A DNA stretch of 64,000 nucleotides from Paenibacillus sp. E222 (GCF_013401555.1 NZ_CP058552.1:7006001-7070000); one strand, 5' to 3'. Shown: positions 1-9,456, counted from the first letter of the stretch. The notes: generated from the sequence alone by a model not told the origin. Made by a program: numbers and translations.

Positions 1-517
1 TGTCACATAGCTGGAGGACACGCTGAATCCCTTCGCCTTGAAGTTCCTGAACATGGGCCATCAGCCTAATAACCAGTTCGCGGAATTGCTGAGGCGTCGG
101 ATCACTCTCAATTGCATCAACAATCGGGATGTATACCAAACCAAGTTCTCCCAGTTCAAGTGAACCATTAATAAATATGTACTCTTCCTGAATCTGTAAT
201 TTGCGTGAATCCAACATATATTGTCTACATTCCGTAAACGTGTCTGCCAGCTGAAACAATAGTCCATATAACACACGCAGCTTGATTTTTCCTGACTTCA
301 ACATCTGAGGTAACATCTTATATCCTGAAATATCATATTGTAACGTTACATTTCGGTCTACCTCTCGAATATGAATTGGAAGAAGTCGAGGAATTTGATT
401 GGAAGACAACATGCCCATCTGCACACGGCTCAGTTCGTCCATTCGCAACCCTTCCACTTTCTCCAAAACCATAAACGACCCGCCGTTTCGAATGAAATCT
501 CTCGTTAATCCATACAT
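1..517 (-). CDS. DUF6382-type protein of the Tad locus (3' end cut)
   Basis: The ATG at 515-517 follows GAGAGGATT at a good distance and opens a frame that runs off the window edge (172 complete codons visible). The N-terminus reads MYGLTRDFIRNGGSFMVLEK, which I recognise as the start of DUF6382 proteins found at the end of Flp/Tad pilus loci in Bacillales; full-length members usually end in an FHA phosphothreonine-binding domain, which would lie outside this window. There is no signal peptide or membrane segment in the visible part, so it looks cytoplasmic. It lies 26 nt downstream of the prepilin peptidase gene on the same strand, so it is probably the last visible gene of the pilus operon. 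Its function is not known; a signalling or assembly role is inferred from position only. Confidence 0.72.
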   Translation of the reverse strand, partial: MYGLTRDFIRNGGSFMVLEKVEGLRMDELSRVQMGMLSSNQIPRLLPIHIREVDRNVTLQYDISGYKMLPQMLKSGKIKLRVLYGLLFQLADTFTECRQYMLDSRKLQIQEEYIFINGSLELGELGLVYIPIVDAIESDPTPQQFRELVIRLMAHVQELQGEGIQRVLQLCD

Positions 518-543
518 GCCAATCCTCTCTTTCCATTGCTTAA

Positions 544-1053
544 TTAAGTCATGTAGATATAGGCGCTAATGAATCCCGGCAATACGGCCAGCATAAAAGG
601 AAACTTCAATGTCTTTTCATGATGAACCAGTTTGAGCGAACCGAGCATGAAGAAACCGGCAAGATTCCCTGCCATGCCGCGAATGCGCTTTGCAGAATCC
701 CTGCGGAACAAGAGAATAATTAATCCAATTGCCCCTGCATACAAAACGGAGTAAATAATAACGTGAACGCCAAAGGCCAGTCCTGTCCAAACTCCAATTC
801 CTCCAAACAATTTAACATCTCCCGCACCCACTGCCCCAATCAGATACATTAGAAATAACACACCGAACCCTATCACGAATCCGGCTGCAGAGAACAGAAA
901 CCCCTCCCATCCTCCCCAAATAATATGGGCCAGCACTCCCGCGACAGTTACTGGCAAAGTCAAACGATTTGGGATTTTCATTGAACGAACATCTGTAACA
1001 AAAGCCGCAATCACATATAGACCACAGGCCCAGTAAAACCACTCCACCTCCAT
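544..1053 (-). CDS. A24-family prepilin peptidase (TadV/CpaA-like)
   Basis: 169-aa polytopic inner-membrane aspartyl protease that would cleave the leader of the Flp pilin and the TadE-like pseudopilins. The two catalytic aspartates of the family are visible: one near residue 21 in TDVRSMKIPN, between the first two membrane segments, and one near residue 78 in the GxGD motif GAGDVKLFGG. The size matches short TadV/CpaA enzymes that lack the N-methyltransferase domain of PilD. Two consecutive ATG codons exist; the second (1051-1053) sits 6 nt from GGAGG and the first only 3 nt, so the second is preferred. It follows the 361-aa pseudopilin gene by 11 nt in the Tad operon. Confidence 0.9.
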   Translation of the reverse strand: MEVEWFYWACGLYVIAAFVTDVRSMKIPNRLTLPVTVAGVLAHIIWGGWEGFLFSAAGFVIGFGVLFLMYLIGAVGAGDVKLFGGIGVWTGLAFGVHVIIYSVLYAGAIGLIILLFRRDSAKRIRGMAGNLAGFFMLGSLKLVHHEKTLKFPFMLAVLPGFISAYIYMT

Positions 1054-1064
1054 CATCTCCCTCC

Positions 1065-2150
1065 TTATTTTCTGGAAGCCACATTAAACTCAGTCACCGT
1101 CTTGGCACCCTCCGCTGTCTCTACAACAAATGTCCATGTGCCTTCTGTAGTACGTGTACCGACAAACCAGTTCCACTCAATCACACCATTTTCGTCGGCA
1201 GTTGCCCATCCGATATGTTTGGCTGAACTTTCACCGGACTTGTAAAATATCGTAAGATTCGCTGTAGCCCCAGGCTCCACTTTGACCTTAATGGTCGCGT
1301 TGTTGCCTATGTATGCTGGCTCCGGCTTGGATAACACGGTTGCTGCTCCAGCTGAATCCGCGTCTCCTCCACTACTATTGGAGCCTTCTCCGGTATCTCC
1401 AATCCACACCCGTTCTGCCGCAGCAGCTTGAATACGTAAAGACTTCCCTAAAAAGGGGACTTTAACAGGCAATTCATAGCTCAATTCAAGCCGAAAGTAA
1501 GGATTCGTTTTATTTTTGAGATCAGGTATGGAAATACCATTAACATGCACACGCTCTACATCCAGTAGAGAAGTATTAATAAAAGGCTTGAGCAGCGGCT
1601 TAACGGTCGGATCAAGCACCGTCTCAAGAACGGATGTCTTGATTTCCTGTAACGGTTGTTCACCTCTGGCAGCAGCTGCACGAACCCAATTACTGAGTGG
1701 CTCCGGCAGTGAAGAGGCATACTCTTCGGCCCATTCCGTCAGTGACAGCTCCGGTATTTTCCATCCCCCCTCTGAGCTTTCACTACCCGCGGAATCAGAG
1801 GGTGTGAACACAAGGGATACGGGATATATTTGGGTGGATAACTGCTTTACCGCCTCACCTGCCGTGCTCTGCAACGCTGTTGATACCAACGTCATCTGCA
1901 CGATGTAAATCAGGAACATGACAAAGAACAGGAATACAGGCAAAACCAGCGAGGCTTCCAAAACGATGCTGCCTATTTCCTTTTCTGATGAATCCGTCTT
2001 TCTTGGAGAACATTCTTTTTTTGGAAAACGCACCTTGGGAATAGAATGTATCTGCTCAGTCAGAGACTTCAATCTTTCCAATCTACGCACTCGTGTAAGT
2101 TGATTCTGTAAACGTGCCAATTTTTTTTCCTGCTGATGCTGCTTATCCAT
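1065..2150 (-). CDS. TadE/TadG-like pseudopilin with long extracellular domain
   Basis: 361-aa membrane-anchored protein. An unusual basic, helical N-terminal tail of about 60 residues (rich in K, R, Q) precedes a type IV pilin-like hydrophobic segment beginning GSIVLEASLVLPVFLFF, with the conserved Glu 5 residues after the processing Gly region. A linker follows, and the C-terminal 90 residues (from about AYIGNNATIKVKV) look like an Ig-like beta-sandwich. The start at 2150 is chosen because GGAGGG lies 4 nt upstream; the longer frame to 2168 would put this ribosome site inside the coding region. It is the third of three TadE-like or related membrane proteins in this operon and is likely a minor pilin or assembly factor on the cell surface. 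Confidence 0.8.
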   Translation of the reverse strand: MDKQHQQEKKLARLQNQLTRVRRLERLKSLTEQIHSIPKVRFPKKECSPRKTDSSEKEIGSIVLEASLVLPVFLFFVMFLIYIVQMTLVSTALQSTAGEAVKQLSTQIYPVSLVFTPSDSAGSESSEGGWKIPELSLTEWAEEYASSLPEPLSNWVRAAAARGEQPLQEIKTSVLETVLDPTVKPLLKPFINTSLLDVERVHVNGISIPDLKNKTNPYFRLELSYELPVKVPFLGKSLRIQAAAAERVWIGDTGEGSNSSGGDADSAGAATVLSKPEPAYIGNNATIKVKVEPGATANLTIFYKSGESSAKHIGWATADENGVIEWNWFVGTRTTEGTWTFVVETAEGAKTVTEFNVASRK

Positions 2151-2178
2151 AATCCCTCCACGAAACAACCCGGATTAT

Positions 2179-4368
2179 TCAATAGGAATAATCGGCCTTC
2201 CGATCTATGAAAAATCGCCCATCTTCTACCTGGTCTGCACTACCCATGACAGCACCTATACTTCTTGTGACTCCAGGTAAAAACCACAATTTGATACTAC
2301 TGCGCATGTTTCCTGAAGCGTATGTCTGCTTCTCATCCGGATTCACTCCGGTATTCAATCGGATCAAAGCCAACATTCTGGACATTTTGCGTTCATTGTT
2401 GCTATGCATTAATAGGAACAAACGGAGATGGTCCCTGTATGTAAGCTTGACTTTGATATATTTGGACAATTCCACACTGCCGTCTTTAGCCAATTTCACC
2501 ATATCTGCTATAGCGTTTGTAATTCCGTATAAAATCGCAGCAGATAATACAAGTAGTGGATTCCCCAGCTTGCTATTTTCAATTAATCCTTCTGCAGTTC
2601 GAATCGCCAGACGCATACCAAAGATCTCCGCATATGCAGCCGCCATATTCCCCGAAGGATTATGAAAACCATAGATAATATACTCCAGTTCCTGATTTTC
2701 CAGTTTAAACACTTCACCAGCATCTCCACTACCTTCAGTCCAGCTCAGCAGCTGTCCAAAATCCATCGAGTTGAAATATGCCAGTGCATACTCATTCTGA
2801 AACAATTCATCGCCAAGACTATCCAGCAAATTGGACATCCCGCCGAACAAACTGTCCATTCCGTTCATGGCATCACCACCAGAGTCATACGGATCGCCAG
2901 CAATCTTTGCCTTCTGGGCTTCCTCACGGCTCGCTTGGTTAAAAGCGATGTTGGCGTTGTAGTACTCCTCCAGTTGTTTAAAGGCTTCCATGGAGCCGGA
3001 GCTCCCCTTTTCGATTTGCGATAATATGCGTTTAACTTCCTTCAACTTCCCTTTGGATTCCTTATCATTCGCTTTGCGCTGGGCATCGGAGCCACGACCG
3101 CTCTCCAACAGCTGTTTGCTTTGAAGAATGACATTGGAGGGACCACTTCTTACGTAAGTGTCCATGTATTGTTCCGTGACCTGACTAGCCTGTCTAACCG
3201 CTGGTTTAATGGAAACACCACTCATTACCGTAACCGAACGAAGCTGCATATTAAGCTCCATACTGTCATTTCTGACATTGGTAAAATCCGAATTTTGTGA
3301 GCGTACACGTGCATTTAACTGATCGAATAATGTGTCAGCTCTTACAAGTTCAGAAGCAAGGGAGCGTGTACTTTTGGCTTCACTTCCCGATCCGGTAGAC
3401 GGAGGACTCGTCCCAGGCAGTGTTGAGTTGCCTACTTTTTCATAACTGGCATTCTGTGAACGGTTCTCCCCCTCAGCGATTACACGCTTCATTTCCTCAT
3501 TGATCTGGCGAGCTTCTTCAATCTTGGCCTGGGCTTCCTCCAATTTTGTCTGGTGAGCCTGCAATGCTGGTTGTATGATCATGCTTATGCCTGTCGCCAC
3601 ATTCCCCACACCTGTCCGATAACGAGCCAGCTCTAGCATGTACTGTTGCTGGTTGAATGGCAGTCCTTCATCCATTTGTTTCTTGTTTAGATAATCCGCA
3701 TAACGCGCTGCTACTTCAGCAGCTGTCTCTGGCGTCTCTCTTAACATCTCATCGTAAATGGCAGAGGAAGGCGGATTCATGATCAGTGCGGGCAGACCCT
3801 TCAGCTTATCGGCAGATTCCGTCTGATTGGCTATTGCTTCGTCCAGCAATTCCTCACGTTTGTCATACAGTTTCTGCAATTTCTTGAGCAGATCAACAGT
3901 ATGAGCAGCTTCTTTCATCTCTTCTGACATCGGCTTAAAACGATTGACCACTTCCAGGGTAAAATCAACCGGCGCACGATATTTCATATCCTCCTGAATC
4001 TGGCGATTAAAAATATCGTATCTGCCCAGTTCACGCTCCATGCTTAGTGAAGTCGTATCCCATTGGATATCCAGAATGGGAAAACCATCTTTCACAGCCG
4101 AGGGCTTCACACTATCATTCAGCACTTTGGCCATAATGGCCTCACCACTGCTGTCACCGTATCCAAATAGACCATACTCCCGCAAGGAAGTATCATAGGC
4201 TGACATCACAGATCTCATCGCTGCATGCGTCATTCGTTCTGCCTGTACTTTGAAAGCTGCAATACGTGCATAATCAATGAAAATGGAAACAAACATAAAC
4301 ATTCCAGCCAAAATCAAGATCAAGAACACGGTTACGGCTCCTGATTCACCGTCTTTTTTTCTGAACAG
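2179..4368 (-). CDS. DUF5702-like membrane-anchored Tad-locus protein
   Basis: About 729 aa. The N-terminus reads KKDGESGAVTVFLILILAG, a pilin-like processing and membrane segment, followed by a YGLFGYG motif typical of DUF5702 proteins of Bacillales Tad loci. A long helical, Q/E-rich middle (about residues 150-450) suggests coiled coils. It would be exported and anchored. The start is odd: no ATG is available because the frame opens directly after the stop codon of the upstream TadE gene (same frame, TGA at 4387-4389). The best ribosome site, GAGGAGG at 4374-4380, lies 5 nt before a CTG codon at 4366-4368; the first GTG (4327-4329) has no ribosome site and would cut into the membrane segment. 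I therefore take CTG as the start, with moderate confidence. Confidence 0.75.
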   Translation of the reverse strand: MFRKKDGESGAVTVFLILILAGMFMFVSIFIDYARIAAFKVQAERMTHAAMRSVMSAYDTSLREYGLFGYGDSSGEAIMAKVLNDSVKPSAVKDGFPILDIQWDTTSLSMERELGRYDIFNRQIQEDMKYRAPVDFTLEVVNRFKPMSEEMKEAAHTVDLLKKLQKLYDKREELLDEAIANQTESADKLKGLPALIMNPPSSAIYDEMLRETPETAAEVAARYADYLNKKQMDEGLPFNQQQYMLELARYRTGVGNVATGISMIIQPALQAHQTKLEEAQAKIEEARQINEEMKRVIAEGENRSQNASYEKVGNSTLPGTSPPSTGSGSEAKSTRSLASELVRADTLFDQLNARVRSQNSDFTNVRNDSMELNMQLRSVTVMSGVSIKPAVRQASQVTEQYMDTYVRSGPSNVILQSKQLLESGRGSDAQRKANDKESKGKLKEVKRILSQIEKGSSGSMEAFKQLEEYYNANIAFNQASREEAQKAKIAGDPYDSGGDAMNGMDSLFGGMSNLLDSLGDELFQNEYALAYFNSMDFGQLLSWTEGSGDAGEVFKLENQELEYIIYGFHNPSGNMAAAYAEIFGMRLAIRTAEGLIENSKLGNPLLVLSAAILYGITNAIADMVKLAKDGSVELSKYIKVKLTYRDHLRLFLLMHSNNERKMSRMLALIRLNTGVNPDEKQTYASGNMRSSIKLWFLPGVTRSIGAVMGSADQVEDGRFFIDRKADYSY

Positions 4369-4386
4369 TGTTTCCTCCTCCTCTCC

Positions 4387-5061
4387 TCATTTTTTGGTTT
4401 TGCCAAAATACTGTACAACCTGTCCCGCTTCAGCGGCAGTACTGGCTGCGGCTCCGCCCTTGCCTTTAAACTTGGCCGCATAATAACGGACCAGATCCAC
4501 CGTTCGGATGAATTCACTCGGTTCTACAACTGCTGAAGATCCTTGTGTTAATACACTGTTACCTGAATCGAATAAAAAAGAAGGCAGCGGTAAAGAAATC
4601 ACCTGCTCCAGCTTGGTTGTAACTTTTCGTTGGATCAGCGAGTTCTGATATTCTATTGTCCCGTTCATGCCAGAAGGCATGCCTTGTGCGGCTTGGGACA
4701 GTTTCTTTTCCGATAGACTTCCACCTTCCCCCGCAGGTACAGACACAATAACCTCATTGTCCGCTCCCGCCCAACCAAACAGTGCTCCAAGCAATCGATC
4801 ATCGGTCAGTCTCCAGTACAGGTTGTCATATTCCCCAGCCACAACTTCACCCGTCATCGCCTGCTTGTGGCTGTTGTCCCAGCTGTAGGCGGCACGTTCA
4901 GAAGCTGCATACGCATGTTGGTTCAGAAATGTTTTCTGATACATGTACATGGAGAAAAAGAGGATCAAGACGAGAATAAACAACACGATAGGGAAGACCA
5001 GGGAAGCTTCAATGGTGAAGCTCCCTTCTTCCTTTTTGAATTGGTTATTCGAAAAACTCAT
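4387..5061 (-). CDS. TadE-like pseudopilin
   Basis: 224 aa. The pattern is a short basic leader, EEGSFTIEASLVFPIVLFI processing/membrane segment around residues 11-35, then an extracellular domain. This is the classic TadE architecture, with Glu close to position 5 of the mature protein. The C-terminal part contains the sequence TVDLVRYYAAKF, also seen in other Bacillales TadE proteins. The start overlaps the end of the flp gene by 17 nt and has only a weak ribosome site, so translational coupling to flp is likely. It is separated from the next gene by only a stop codon in the same frame. Probably a minor pilin needed for Flp pilus assembly. Confidence 0.82.
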   Translation of the reverse strand: MSFSNNQFKKEEGSFTIEASLVFPIVLFILVLILFFSMYMYQKTFLNQHAYAASERAAYSWDNSHKQAMTGEVVAGEYDNLYWRLTDDRLLGALFGWAGADNEVIVSVPAGEGGSLSEKKLSQAAQGMPSGMNGTIEYQNSLIQRKVTTKLEQVISLPLPSFLFDSGNSVLTQGSSAVVEPSEFIRTVDLVRYYAAKFKGKGGAAASTAAEAGQVVQYFGKTKK

Positions 5062-5233
5062 TACTTCTATTGCTCACATTCGTTAACAGTCTTTCTACCA
5101 ATTTTTTAATTTGATCCTTGAATATTAATGCAATAATGATAATAACGCCGATGATCAGAATCAGCTCCAGCGTACCCAGCCCGTCCTCTTCCTTCCAAAA
5201 TTCTGTTACTTTGCTTTTCATCAATTCCAGCAT
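5045..5233 (-). CDS. flp: Flp-family major pilin
   Basis: 62-aa type IVb prepilin. A 17-residue charged leader (MLELMKSKVTEFWKEED) ends at the class III type processing site, followed by GLGTLELILIIGVIIIIALIF, in which Glu lies 5 residues after the cleavage Gly. The hydrophobic helix and the short charged tail match Flp1-type pilins. A strong ribosome site (TAGGAGG, 7 nt from the ATG) is present, as expected for the most abundant pilus subunit. It would be cut by the prepilin peptidase encoded at 544-1053 and assembled by the TadA/B/C motor. Confidence 0.88.
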   Translation of the reverse strand: MLELMKSKVTEFWKEEDGLGTLELILIIGVIIIIALIFKDQIKKLVERLLTNVSNRSNEFFE

Positions 5234-5244
5234 CCCAATTCCTC

Positions 5245-6114
5245 CTACATATTCATCATCATAAAAGCAGGTGCCCCGATCATCACGACAATCGAAAAAA
5301 AGATCAATACCATCGGAAACACCAGTTTGGAAGAAGCCTGTTCTCCCTTAGCCCGACTAACGGCCTTGCGTTTTTCCCACAACACATGGGACAGATCCCG
5401 CAGCGCCAGTACAAAGTCACCTCCCCCTCGCCGAAAATTCAGCAGCACTGTTGTTGTAAAAATCGTCACTTCCTGTACACCACACCGACGACTGAACTGT
5501 TCAAAGGATTGTTGAAACGAATAACCGTTGTTCCAATCCCCAACCATCTTTCGCAGCTCATTATAGAGGGGATGATTCCGTTCTCCCTGACTGGCTACAC
5601 AGTGAACAATGGCACGCTGCACCGTTTCTCCCGCACCAACCAGCAGAACAATGCGGTTCAACAACTCCGGCAGCTCCATGAGTATGTCCTGATCTCTTCG
5701 CTGTACTTTGGTGTTAAGGTCTTTATAAAGGGCGAAGGGCAGTGCAACACCCAGTGCCAATCCACCTACCATACCGCCAAGTCCCATATCCCCAACGAGC
5801 GACAAAAGGCAGCCTACGAGCAACATCAGCCACGAGTAAGTCAGCATTTCAGCACAGTAGAGCATCGTTTTCTCGCCACTATGCTGTATGCCATACATTT
5901 TCTGAATGGCATGCTGCATACGGAACATGAGTACAGGTAATCTGCGGCCCACTTCGAACTTGTCCATTAAAAACAAAAAGGGACCATGCAGCTTCTTCAG
6001 ACGTAATCCTTCCATATCCAGTTTGCGCAAATGTCGGTAGGTCTGCCCACGCGTTCGATCCAGCACCAGCCACCCTGCTCCGAGCACCCCTCCGAAAATA
6101 ACGGGAAGCAGCAT
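5245..6114 (-). CDS. tadC: Tad pilus platform protein TadC (T2SS F family)
   Basis: 289-aa inner-membrane platform protein with a GspF/T2SSF domain in the C-terminal half (about residues 130-270), including ELLNRIVLLVGAGETVQRAI and the GGGDFVLALRDLS region, and membrane helices near residues 1-18, 90-135 and 265-285. AAGGAG lies 7 nt upstream of the ATG. The gene is 12 nt downstream of tadB, its usual partner; together they form the platform on which the TadA ATPase acts. Confidence 0.88.
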   Translation of the reverse strand: MLLPVIFGGVLGAGWLVLDRTRGQTYRHLRKLDMEGLRLKKLHGPFLFLMDKFEVGRRLPVLMFRMQHAIQKMYGIQHSGEKTMLYCAEMLTYSWLMLLVGCLLSLVGDMGLGGMVGGLALGVALPFALYKDLNTKVQRRDQDILMELPELLNRIVLLVGAGETVQRAIVHCVASQGERNHPLYNELRKMVGDWNNGYSFQQSFEQFSRRCGVQEVTIFTTTVLLNFRRGGGDFVLALRDLSHVLWEKRKAVSRAKGEQASSKLVFPMVLIFFSIVVMIGAPAFMMMNM

Positions 6115-6126
6115 CGTGTCAGCTCC

Positions 6127-6897
6127 TTATACTTTGATATCCATAATGCGTGTAATCCACAAATAACAGCAGGCGAGTAATGCCAATGCCCCGCTGGAGA
6201 TCATATATCCCATCCCGCTGTATAACGGCTCCATAAAATCCTTGGCCGTAAAGTTTAGAAAAATCAGAAAAATAAATGGAGCGGCAAACATCACTTTGGA
6301 TTCAAACTTTTTCTGTGCCACCGCTACCATGATGTCCTGCTGAATATCCAGCTTCTCACCAATGACCGCAGAGGTTCGCCTCACCACTTCGACCAGATCT
6401 CCACCCGTTCGCTTACAAGTGATGAACACATCGGCAAAGTTTGTGATATCCTCGATTTTGGCCCGGTCCGAGAAGTCTTGCAGTGCCTCTTCAATGGGCT
6501 GACCATATTCCATCCGCGTCCTCAGAATGGTGAATTCCCGAATGAGATCCGTATCGGCCTCAGGGTTCAGCATGCGCAGATCCTCCACGGATTCCTTAAA
6601 ACCGTTCTCTACCGATTTTCCCGCAGCCAGCGCGGAGGACAACGCATATAATGCCTGCTTAAAATGCAAACTGAGAGTCATTCTTCTTCGTTCCAGCAGT
6701 ACTTCTGTCCAGTGTTTTGGTACCCATATACACCCCGCAGCCAATATCAGTCCGGCCAACCAGTGATGATAGAACAGAATACCGACACCAAAGAACAACA
6801 AACCACTAATCAGCATGCAGACCATCCGCTGTTTCTGGGATAGCGTATATACGGTGTAGTCCGTTAACGCCTGTCTGGCCTCACCCAACTTCATCAC
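6127..6897 (-). CDS. tadB: Tad pilus platform protein TadB (T2SS F family)
   Basis: 256-aa polytopic membrane protein with a GspF/T2SSF domain (about residues 75-210: FKQALYALSSALAAGKSVENG, then KRTGGDLVEVV). Hydrophobic helices lie near residues 25-60 and 205-250. It would partner TadC in the inner-membrane platform. The first two codons are GTG ATG; either could start the protein, because the ribosome site is weak and overlaps them. It follows tadA by 16 nt. Confidence 0.88.
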   Translation of the reverse strand: MMKLGEARQALTDYTVYTLSQKQRMVCMLISGLLFFGVGILFYHHWLAGLILAAGCIWVPKHWTEVLLERRRMTLSLHFKQALYALSSALAAGKSVENGFKESVEDLRMLNPEADTDLIREFTILRTRMEYGQPIEEALQDFSDRAKIEDITNFADVFITCKRTGGDLVEVVRRTSAVIGEKLDIQQDIMVAVAQKKFESKVMFAAPFIFLIFLNFTAKDFMEPLYSGMGYMISSGALALLACCYLWITRIMDIKV

Positions 6898-6913
6898 CTA
6901 CCCATAAAATCAA

Positions 6914-8218
6914 CTAATTTACGTTGTTATCCGATTCATTCAACTCATCGCTATTGCGTTCTATGTACTCGTTCAACCATTCCCCTAGCCCAGCCATCTG
7001 AATTTTATCCACTTGTCTCAGCGTTCCAACTTGCACGAGTCCACCAATAATCTTGCCTTCTTTTTCTTCGATTTCCTGGAAACGAAACAGTGGATTGAGC
7101 AGTACTTCTCCGTCCTGCATGCCAATCACTTCGCTAATCTCGGTCACCCGACGTGAACGGTCGCGCAGCCGGGATAGATGTACAAAGATATCAATGGCCG
7201 AGCTGATCTGCTGCCGGACAACTGCAATGGGAAGATCCGCTCCGCTGAGCACCATGGTCTCTAATCTGCTGATCATATCGGAGATCGTGTTTGCGTGCCC
7301 TGTGGACAAGCTTCCATCATGGCCTGTGTTCATGGCCTGCAACATATCCAGCGCTTCTGCTCCCCGCACCTCACCAATGACAATTCGATTTGGACGCATC
7401 CGCAAGGATGACTTGATCAGGTCACGGATGGATATTTGCCCCTTGCCCTCGGTATTCGCATTGCGCGTCTCCAGCGATACCAGATTGGGTACTGTGACAA
7501 TCTGTAATTCAGCAGAGTCTTCAATCGTGATGATCCGTTCATCCGCAGGAATAAACTGAGATAATGCATTTAGGAAAGTGGTTTTCCCCGACCCGGTTCC
7601 GCCGCCGATAAAAATATTGTATTTGCTGCGCACCAACTGCTGCAGCAGCTCTGCCGCTTCCTCATGCAGGGCACCTTTACCAATCAGATCGGACATCTTC
7701 ATTGGTTCACTCGGGAATTTTCGAATCGTCATGGTCGGACCCTTCAATGCAATCGGAGGCAGCACGATATTGACCCGAGAGCCGTCTTTCAACCGCGCAT
7801 CCACGATTGGAGAAGACTCATTCACAATCCGGTTCACCCCGGATACAATTATCTGGATAATGTCTTCCAACCGTTCCCTTGACTCGAACTCCAGTGTGAT
7901 CTGTCTGACTTCACCTTCCTGCTCAACGAAAATCTCCCGGTGGCTGTTGATCATAATCTCCGTAATTTCGGGATGATCCACCAATGGTTGCAGAATATCC
8001 AGCCCTCGAAAGGAGTCAAATAACCGTTGCACCAGCGTATGACGCTCCCCGGAGGTCAGATCATCCAGCTTGGGGTCAGAGAGCACTTTGCGCTCAATTC
8101 CCTGCCACAGTTCTTCGTCTCCCGCAGACGACGTTAAATCGAGGCCAGCCCTGACCTCGCGACGCATGATCTGAAACTGCTCTTCACGGTCCAGTATCAT
8201 CCTGGATGAGTCCGTCAT
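6914..8218 (-). CDS. tadA: Tad pilus assembly ATPase TadA (CpaF family)
   Basis: 434-aa secretion ATPase of the VirB11/GspE superfamily. An N-terminal domain covers about 1-130. The ATPase core follows with a Walker A motif (GGGTGSGKTT) near residue 207, an Asp box/Walker B region (RIVIGEVRGAEALDML) near 285 and a conserved His in the TGHDGSLSTGHAN motif. It hydrolyses ATP at the cytoplasmic face to drive Flp pilus extension. The ATG at 8216-8218 overlaps the tadZ stop (ATGA), which indicates translational coupling; a GTG three codons upstream (8225-8227) also has an acceptable ribosome site. Confidence 0.93.
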   Translation of the reverse strand: MTDSSRMILDREEQFQIMRREVRAGLDLTSSAGDEELWQGIERKVLSDPKLDDLTSGERHTLVQRLFDSFRGLDILQPLVDHPEITEIMINSHREIFVEQEGEVRQITLEFESRERLEDIIQIIVSGVNRIVNESSPIVDARLKDGSRVNIVLPPIALKGPTMTIRKFPSEPMKMSDLIGKGALHEEAAELLQQLVRSKYNIFIGGGTGSGKTTFLNALSQFIPADERIITIEDSAELQIVTVPNLVSLETRNANTEGKGQISIRDLIKSSLRMRPNRIVIGEVRGAEALDMLQAMNTGHDGSLSTGHANTISDMISRLETMVLSGADLPIAVVRQQISSAIDIFVHLSRLRDRSRRVTEISEVIGMQDGEVLLNPLFRFQEIEEKEGKIIGGLVQVGTLRQVDKIQMAGLGEWLNEYIERNSDELNESDNNVN

Positions 8219-9438
8219 AGTGACCACCCATCACCCTTCTGGATTCGTCCTGTCTGCTTCAGTTCTTCTTCCCCGTCCTGTACAATCATGGCGCATAGTC
8301 TCTTCACTTCGCGTTGAAAGATCGGTGAGCTGAGCATCACTTCCTCCTGGCTTAGCTGCTTCCAGGAAGGGATATACGGCAGCACAGCATCCAGATGCAG
8401 ATCAGGTCTTGGCAAAGCATTGATGACGCTGTCCCGATACTTGTTGACAATGAAGCGGGCACGATCCAGTACACTTTCATGCAGATCCGGCCACGTACGC
8501 TCCATATGCTGAATCCATTGACCCCAGCGGTGCATGGAAGAGATGTCATCCTCAACCAGCCAGACGAAAGCATCGGCAGCATCGAAAATCCCCTCACTTC
8601 GTCCATCCCAACCTGAGTCCCCATCCAGAATGAGCACATCATATTGCCCGCTGTCGGCCAAATAACGGATCAGGCTCTTCGTATCTTCACGGGACATTTG
8701 CAGCAATTCCTTCCGATTCGATAACGGCCAGAATACATCCGACTTCAGCGCTTCGTGACGTAGCACATATCCGTCCACCCCTTTGGTGGCGGACTGTGCT
8801 TGTCCCTGTTTGCCTGATTCCTTCCTGCCCACCTTCAAATCATAAAGCAGACGTGACAGCCCCGTTTCTGCGTCAGGTATACGCTGCCCACTTCTAGACA
8901 GACCTTTCTCTAGAAACGGCATCGAGCTATCCAGTGTCTCCAGATTGAGATACAGAACAGCATATCCTGCAAGCCCCAGCTGCTTCGCCATATGCATCGC
9001 CACCGCAGTTTTGCCACTCCCTCCGGAAGCTGATACAACTCCAATAGAAAGTGTCTCCTGTCCTGGACGATGGGTTTTCTTCCGACGCGGTTGCCGACAA
9101 ACATTGAGAACAGCGTCCAGCAGCGTAGGCAATGGTTGATATTTCATCAGTCGTTTATCCTCATCCACTTCATCTAATCCTTCACTAAGCATCAGCCATG
9201 GAATACCCGAGGTTTCACCACCGTGACTCAGCCAGTGGTTCAGAAATTCCGGTTCCGCAATCACCAAATCCGGCACTTCCCTGCCTTCCTGCTCATTCAT
9301 GTGATCCCTGAACGGTTCCCATTGTGAAAAGGCGGTAAATCGTATACTGGAGCCGGACAGGCTGCCTTGTACAAAATCAAGCCAGGCGCTGATATACTCT
9401 CTGTCTTTGGAAGCCAGCACTGCCTTAAGAACAATCAA
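8215..9438 (-). CDS. tadZ: TadZ/CpaE-like ParA-family ATPase
   Basis: 407 aa. The N-terminal part resembles a receiver-like domain (VLKAVLASKDREYISAWLDF; DLVIAEPEFLN), followed by a deviant Walker A motif SASGGSGKTAVAMHMAKQLG near residue 143 and an LILDGDSGWDG Walker B-like strand. This is the CpaE/TadZ architecture, which in other organisms positions the Tad pilus machinery. The start is the TTG at 9436-9438 because GGGAGGGGAGAAGAA precedes it. The frame is open for another 50 codons to 9588, but that stretch covers a promoter and a terminator-like hairpin and has no ribosome site. First gene of the Tad operon. Confidence 0.85.
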   Translation of the reverse strand: MIVLKAVLASKDREYISAWLDFVQGSLSGSSIRFTAFSQWEPFRDHMNEQEGREVPDLVIAEPEFLNHWLSHGGETSGIPWLMLSEGLDEVDEDKRLMKYQPLPTLLDAVLNVCRQPRRKKTHRPGQETLSIGVVSASGGSGKTAVAMHMAKQLGLAGYAVLYLNLETLDSSMPFLEKGLSRSGQRIPDAETGLSRLLYDLKVGRKESGKQGQAQSATKGVDGYVLRHEALKSDVFWPLSNRKELLQMSREDTKSLIRYLADSGQYDVLILDGDSGWDGRSEGIFDAADAFVWLVEDDISSMHRWGQWIQHMERTWPDLHESVLDRARFIVNKYRDSVINALPRPDLHLDAVLPYIPSWKQLSQEEVMLSSPIFQREVKRLCAMIVQDGEEELKQTGRIQKGDGWSL

Positions 9439-9456
9439 TTCTTCTCCCCTCCCTGC

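Noticed and set aside
61..536. Two short minus-strand open frames (71 and 67 codons) near the left edge
   Set aside because: Both are out-of-frame shadows of the DUF6382-type gene, whose frame starts at 517 with a ribosome site and runs through the edge.
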